A DNA stretch of 8,368 bases, from contig JABFXT010000266.1 of assembly GCA_013361595.1 (NCBI GenBank), forward strand, positions 1-8,368. The letters run 5' to 3'. Within the stretch, counting starts at the first letter, position 1. Every line of letters starts with the position of its first letter. The notes beneath the pieces were generated by a model, which saw only the letters and a list, made by a program, of their open reading frames with translations, searched no databases and had not been told where the DNA came from. Source of the stretch: Nocardia sp. (lineage in GTDB: Bacteria > Actinomycetota > Actinomycetes > Mycobacteriales > Mycobacteriaceae). Shown here piece after piece: positions 6,001 to 8,368 of this stretch. A program made the position numbers and the translations under genes.

Positions 6001-8368
6001 TCCAATACCTCGGTCGCTCCGACTTCCAGGTCGAAATCCGTGGTCTCCGAGTCGAGCCGGGTGAGATCGATGCCTTGCTCACCGCGCACGAAACTGTGCT
6101 CTTCGCCACGACCGTCGGCCATCGCGGCAGTTCCGGATCCGCATCGCTGGTGTCGTATGTCGTCGCGGCGCCGGGGCGTTCGATCGATATCGCGATTCTG
6201 ACCGGCTACCTGGGTGGCCGGTTGCCCTCGTATATGGTCCCGTCCACGATCATGGTGCTCGACCACCTCCCGTTGACACCGACGGGCAAGCTGGACCGCA
6301 AGGCGCTCCCCGAACCCGTCTTCGCCGGCGATGCGGAGTTCCGGGCACCCGAGACCCCGGTCGAACGCAGTATCGCCCGGGCATTCGCCGAGGTACTGGG
6401 TACCGACGATATCGGTCTCGACGATTCGTTCTTCGCGCTCGGCGGGGACAGCATCATGTCGATCCAGCTGGTGACCCGGGCCAGGGCGGCGGGGGTGTTG
6501 TTCTCCGCGCGTGAGGTGTTCGAGCGCAAGACGGTCGCCGGACTGGCCCGGATCGCGGTCCGGGCGGGCAGTCCCGGCGAGATTCCGGCGCTCGCGGAGC
6601 TGCCCGGCGCGGGGGTCGGGCCGCTACCGCTGACACCGAATATGCGATGGCTTCTCGAACACGCGGAGTCGGGATTCGATCGTTTCTCGCAGGCCGTGCT
6701 GCTGAGTCTGCCGGTCGGTATCGATCGGCGGCAGTTGGCGGATACGGTGCAGGCGGTACTCGATCGGCACGATATGTTGCGCGCCCGGTTGCGGCGGGGC
6801 GCCGACCGGCGCTGGATCTGGGAAGTGTTGCCGGCCGGATCGATCCGATCCGAGGATGCCGTCCATCGGGTCGTGACGGAGCTGGAGCCGGGCAGTGCCG
6901 GTTTCCGCGCCTCGGTCGCGGCGGAGCTGGATGCGGCCGTGCGCCGGCTCGATCCGGGCGCCGGGGTCCTGGTACAGGTGGTCTGGTTCGATCCGGTCGA
7001 TGCCGCCGAACCGGGCCGGTTGCTGGTGCTGGTGCATCATTCGGCGATCGACGCCGTGTCCTGGCGGGTGCTGGTGCCCGATCTCGCGGTGGCCTGGGCG
7101 CGGATACGGTCCGACGCGCCGGCCGATCTCGCCCCGGTCGGGACCTCGATGCGCCGGTGGGCGCACGGACTGGTCGAGGCAGCCCACAGGCCCGAGCGGC
7201 GCGCCGAGCTCGGATCGTGGCAGGAAATGACGGCCGCGGACGATCCGGTGCTCGGATCCCGGCCCCTCGACCCCGCGATCGACGTGACGGCCACCGTCCG
7301 CGCGGTCGAGGTCGACGTGTCCGCCGAAGTGACCGAAGTGTTGACGACCGAGGTACCCGCGGCATTCCACGGCAGTGTGGTCGACGGGCTGCTGACCGCC
7401 CTGGCGCTGGCGCTGACGAAATGGCGGCGCGGAACCCGCGGTGATCGCCGCACCGATGTGGTGATCGGCCTGGAGGGGCACGGCCGTGAGGAGTCCGCGG
7501 TCCCCGGCGCCGATCTGACCCGTACGGTGGGCTGGTTCACCACGAGTTTCCCCCTGCGCCTCGATCTTTCCGATATCGACCTCGACGACGCGTGCGCGGG
7601 CGGGCCGGCCCTGGGGGCGGCGGTCAAATCCGTCAAGGAACAGTTGCGCGCGATCCCGGATCACGGGATCGGCTACGGCCTGCTGCGATATCTCGACGAG
7701 GACAGTGGATCCGCGCTGCGAACCGGTCCGGCACCGCAGATCGGGTTCAACTATCTCGGCCGTATCACCGCGGGAATACCCGCCGGAATGCCCGCGGCTG
7801 GCTGGCTCCCGGTGGACGACGGCGGCGACTTCTCCGGGGCCGAACTCGCCCGCGCGCAGAATCCGGATATGCCGGTCACCGCGGCGCTCGATATCACCGC
7901 CCGCACCGTCGACGACGGGGGCCGGCCGCGCCTGCGGGCGATCTGGTCGTATCCCAGCGGGGTGCTCACCGCCGACGAGGTACGCGAGGTGGCGGATTCG
8001 TGGCGGGCGGTGCTGACCGCCTTGGCGGCCGCCACCCGGCGCGGCGGGGTGGGCGGGCGGACACCGTCGGATCTGGATCTGGTCCGGCCGACGCAGTCGC
8101 AGCTCGAACGCCTCGAGGACCGGTACCCGGCATCGAGCGATATCTGGCCGTTGACGCCGTTGCAGGAGGGCCTGCTGTTCCATTCGCTGCTGGCGGACGA
8201 ATCGACGGATCCCTACGTGGTGCAGCTGGTCGTCGAACTGCGGGGGGCCGTGGATCCACGGCGGCTGCGCCGAGCCGGACAGCTGCTGCTCGACCGGCAC
8301 GCGAACCTGCGCACCGCATTCGTCGCCGACGCCGGACCCGTACAGGTGGTCGACGACGACGCCGAGGC
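1..8368 (+). CDS. Modular nonribosomal peptide synthetase, partial at both ends
   Basis: One frame is open across the whole window, with codons from base 3 to 8366 (2788 residues) and no in-frame stop. The order is C(partial)-C-lobe remnant-A-T-C-A-T-E-C(partial). NRPSs are cytosolic multidomain enzymes that build peptides on phosphopantetheine arms. This one carries two complete elongation modules, the second with an epimerase. The Met codons at 3 and 12 are internal: they fall in the middle of a condensation domain, just after where its HHxxxDG motif should lie, and no ribosome-binding site can be judged. If the first C domain is also the first domain of the protein, the true start should be roughly 450-550 bases left of the window. 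The gene continues to the right, because the last C domain is cut after about 75 residues. No partner genes (MbtH-like protein, thioesterase, transporter) are visible, so the product and operon cannot be named. The NRPS assignment is secure; the host group (Nocardiaceae-like) is inferred from motif style and GC content. Confidence 0.97.
3..875 (+). other. Condensation domain C0, C-terminal lobe (left-truncated, EntF/DhbF-like)
   Basis: This is roughly the last 290 residues of a condensation domain, which forms the peptide bond between the donor on the previous carrier and the acceptor on the next one. Visible landmarks are YRESKRF...DRAYW (126-170), a GR pair in the PVSGRT stretch, the C5-type motif GVFVNVAPF (435-461), GPMVNVMYF (606-632) and GPVEDLL (687-707). 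The GPMVN and GPVEDL signatures are typical of EntF/DhbF-like C domains, which often stand first in a protein and may accept an acyl or aryl starter; that role is inferred here. The first visible residues ([15 protein letters not shown]) match the helix that directly follows HHxxxDG, so the catalytic motif should lie only a few codons outside the window. Unusually, the domain is not followed by an adenylation domain but by a second C-lobe. Confidence 0.85.
918..1655 (+). other. Orphan C-lobe of a second condensation domain (half domain, probably non-catalytic)
   Basis: From [13 protein letters not shown] at residue 306 onward, this matches the C-terminal half of the complete C domain at 3468-4796. 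Shared landmarks include [41 protein letters not shown] and the final [13 protein letters not shown] stretch. The front half is absent: there is no C1 ([12 protein letters not shown]), no C2 (RHESLRT-like) and no HHxxxDG. The bases just upstream encode the tail of C0, and no NRPS-like peptide appears in the other forward frames there, so a simple frameshift does not hide the missing half. The C5 motif, GMFVNT in the intact domain, reads GVPAGT here and the loop before it is three residues shorter. The domain should therefore not catalyse by itself. It may act as a structural platform for A1, since C-lobes pack against the following adenylation domain in known NRPS structures. The homology is clear; the function is inferred. 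Confidence 0.85.
1536..1685 (+). repeat. Direct repeat, copy 1: C-lobe end and C-A linker
   Basis: These 50 codons (from [10 protein letters not shown] to LLTRSGA) are repeated at 4683-4832, 3147 bases downstream, with 46 of 50 residues identical and long runs of identical bases. This is the end of the orphan C-lobe and the linker into A1. The degree of identity exceeds that of most of the C-lobe, suggesting module duplication followed by gene conversion or strong constraint. Confidence 0.85.
1701..3161 (+). other. Adenylation domain A1
   Basis: About 487 residues, the usual size with the C-terminal subdomain included. It activates an amino acid with ATP and loads it on T1. Core motifs are intact: A3 [10 protein letters not shown] (2157-2186), A4 FDASVW (2289-2306), A5 NAYGPTETT (2550-2576), A7 YRTGD, A8 [20 protein letters not shown] with its Lys at 2880, and A10 LTPAGKLDR with the catalytic Lys at 3135. 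Aligning by eye to GrsA gives the ten-residue code D-A-W-V-V-A-A-I-M-K (codons at 2292, 2295, 2304, 2418, 2481, 2487, 2553, 2577, 2580 and 3135). Asp at the first position indicates an alpha-amino acid. The remainder is hydrophobic and resembles Phe- or other aromatic/aliphatic-type pockets such as GrsA DAWTIAAICK. I would predict a large hydrophobic residue, with low certainty on which one. With no E domain in the module, the residue should stay L. Confidence 0.95.
2649..2969 (+). repeat. Direct repeat, copy 1: A-domain C-terminal flank
   Basis: 107 codons, from [14 protein letters not shown] through motifs A7 and A8 to FATTVGH, recur at 5802-6122 (3153 bases downstream) with about 92 of 107 residues identical by eye count. 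The preceding substrate-pocket regions are much less alike, so the two A domains look mosaic. Confidence 0.85.
3198..3410 (+). other. Peptidyl carrier domain T1
   Basis: About 71 residues. The phosphopantetheine site is in FFALGGDSL, with the attachment Ser at 3297-3299 (residue 1099). It carries the residue activated by A1 and presents it to the C domain that follows. GGDSL, rather than GGDSI, is the form usual for carriers that hand on to a condensation domain, which agrees with the order here. Its first half is nearly the same as that of T2, while the part after the Ser is quite different. A short Arg/Pro-rich linker (about 3411-3467) follows. Confidence 0.95.
3468..4796 (+). other. Condensation domain C1 (complete, LCL type)
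   Basis: About 443 residues, full length for the family. It contains C1 [17 protein letters not shown] at the start, C2 RHESLRTRY, the active-site motif HHIATDG (3861-3881, second His at residue 1288), [32 protein letters not shown], the C5 motif GMFVNT (4338-4355), and PFEQVV followed by [11 protein letters not shown]. It joins the residue on T1 to the residue on T2. The upstream module has no epimerase, and the N-terminal PAQQRMWF wording is that of domains taking L donors, so I call it LCL. Its C-lobe is the closest relative in the window of the orphan C-lobe at 918-1655. The last 50 residues, reaching just past the domain end, are 46/50 identical to the other copy. Confidence 0.93.
4683..4832 (+). 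repeat. Direct repeat, copy 2: C-lobe end and C-A linker
   Basis: Second copy of the block at 1536-1685, here at the end of the intact C domain and the linker into A2. Only four residues differ between the copies. Confidence 0.85.
4848..6314 (+). other. Adenylation domain A2, with several atypical core-motif residues
   Basis: About 489 residues. Motifs are A3 [10 protein letters not shown] (5304-5333, Ala where Gly is usual), A4-region FDVAVE (5436-5453, without the usual FDxS), A5 NGYGPSETT (5700-5726), YRTGD, A8 [20 protein letters not shown] (Glu at 6033 where A1 and most family members have Lys), and A10 [10 protein letters not shown] with the catalytic Lys at 6288. Aligning by eye to GrsA gives the code D-V-E-F-V-G-G-M-M-K (codons at 5439, 5442, 5451, 5565, 5634, 5640, 5703, 5727, 5730 and 6288). 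The Asp supports an alpha-amino acid. Glu at position 239 also occurs in some N-hydroxy-ornithine-type codes, but the rest does not fit, so I make no substrate call. The A10 Lys and the ATP-binding motifs are present, so activity is likely but not assured given the A8 change. Confidence 0.93.
5802..6122 (+). repeat. Direct repeat, copy 2: A-domain C-terminal flank
   Basis: Second copy of the block at 2649-2969, inside A2. It holds the Lys-to-Glu change at 6033 and the change of ELGE to EPGE in motif A8; most of the other differences from A1 are conservative. Confidence 0.85.
6351..6557 (+). other. Peptidyl carrier domain T2 (epimerase-facing type)
   Basis: About 69 residues. The phosphopantetheine site is in FFALGGDSI, with the attachment Ser at 6450-6452 (residue 2150). 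GGDSI is the form commonly found on carriers that precede epimerization domains, and an E domain follows directly after a short linker (6558-6617). The first half nearly repeats T1 (PETPVER...AFAEVLG...[13 protein letters not shown]). The second half differs and carries [16 protein letters not shown], a wording usual for carriers ahead of an E domain. Confidence 0.95.
6618..8039 (+). other. Epimerization domain E (L to D)
   Basis: About 474 residues with the full run of E-domain motifs: [12 protein letters not shown] (6627-6662), [11 protein letters not shown] (7035-7067; His2346, Asp2350), EGHGRE (7473-7490) with the proposed catalytic Glu at residue 2491, [12 protein letters not shown] (7521-7556), [13 protein letters not shown] (7653-7691) and [11 protein letters not shown] (7737-7769). 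It interconverts the L and D forms of the T2-bound residue. The following C domain, of DCL type, would select the D form. The second motif reads DA rather than the more usual DG; Ala is small and tolerated, and the His, Asp and Glu residues are all present, so I expect an active domain. It sits after a GGDSI carrier, as expected. Confidence 0.95.
8040..8138 (+). other. E-C interdomain linker
   Basis: A Gly/Arg-rich stretch leads into TPSDLDLV...[13 protein letters not shown], the wording usually seen between an epimerization domain and a following DCL condensation domain on the same chain. It shows that the protein continues in cis rather than ending in a docking segment. Confidence 0.8.
8139..8368 (+). 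other. Condensation domain C2, N-terminal part (DCL type, right-truncated)
   Basis: About 76 residues are visible. The start [18 protein letters not shown], the following [13 protein letters not shown] and the C2 motif RHANLRTAF are typical of DCL domains, which accept a D donor from an upstream E domain and an L acceptor from the next module. The catalytic HHxxxDG lies beyond the right edge. Its presence means at least one further module follows in the same protein. Confidence 0.9.

Noticed and set aside
7035..7055. HHSAIDA in the E domain as an inactivating change (Gly to Ala)
   Set aside because: The two His and the Asp are kept, Ala is small, and all other E motifs including EGHGRE are intact. 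This alone does not suggest loss of function.
6624..8300. Long open frame on the - strand (558 codons) opposite the epimerization domain
   Set aside because: Its translation is rich in Arg, Pro, Gly, His and Gln without any family motif, and it lies wholly opposite a recognisable E domain. High-GC genes commonly leave such antisense frames open.

Overview
The window is the interior of one very large nonribosomal peptide synthetase (NRPS) gene on the + strand. A single reading frame, whose codons start at positions divisible by 3, stays open from base 3 to the right edge: 2788 codons, with neither the start nor the stop in view. Residue n lies at bases 3n to 3n+2. GC content is high (about 70% by eye), third positions are strongly G/C, and the wording of the motifs resembles NRPSs of Mycobacteriales, most like Nocardia or Rhodococcus. 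The genus is an inference from style, not from a search. I see no second gene, RNA gene, promoter, terminator, insertion sequence or CRISPR array.

Layout from left to right: the C-terminal lobe of a first condensation domain of EntF/DhbF-like character, cut by the left edge (3-875); a short linker; a second condensation-domain piece that has only the C-terminal lobe and no HHxxxDG half (918-1655); adenylation domain A1 (1701-3161); carrier T1 (3198-3410); a complete LCL-type condensation domain (3468-4796); adenylation domain A2 (4848-6314); carrier T2 (6351-6557); an epimerization domain (6618-8039); a linker; and the start of a DCL-type condensation domain, cut by the right edge (8139-8368).

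Working logic: A1 loads an L residue on T1, with a hydrophobic pocket suggested by the code D-A-W-V-V-A-A-I-M-K. The central C domain joins it to the residue loaded by A2 on T2, whose unusual code D-V-E-F-V-G-G-M-M-K I cannot assign. The E domain then converts that residue to the D form, and the following C domain is of the type that takes D donors. The expected product segment is therefore ...-(L)X1-(D)X2-... The EntF-like first C domain suggests, but does not prove, that an acyl or aryl starter may be joined to X1.

The most interesting feature is the doubled C-lobe ahead of A1. It looks like the scar of an in-frame internal deletion that removed an A-T unit plus the front half of a C domain. 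The remnant keeps its C-A interface almost unchanged but has lost its GxFVNT motif. Second in interest are the mosaic pattern between the two modules (near-identical flanks around divergent A-domain cores) and several departures from consensus in A2, including Lys to Glu in core motif A8. Otherwise this is a normal modular NRPS, and I see no evidence of a wholly new kind of system.
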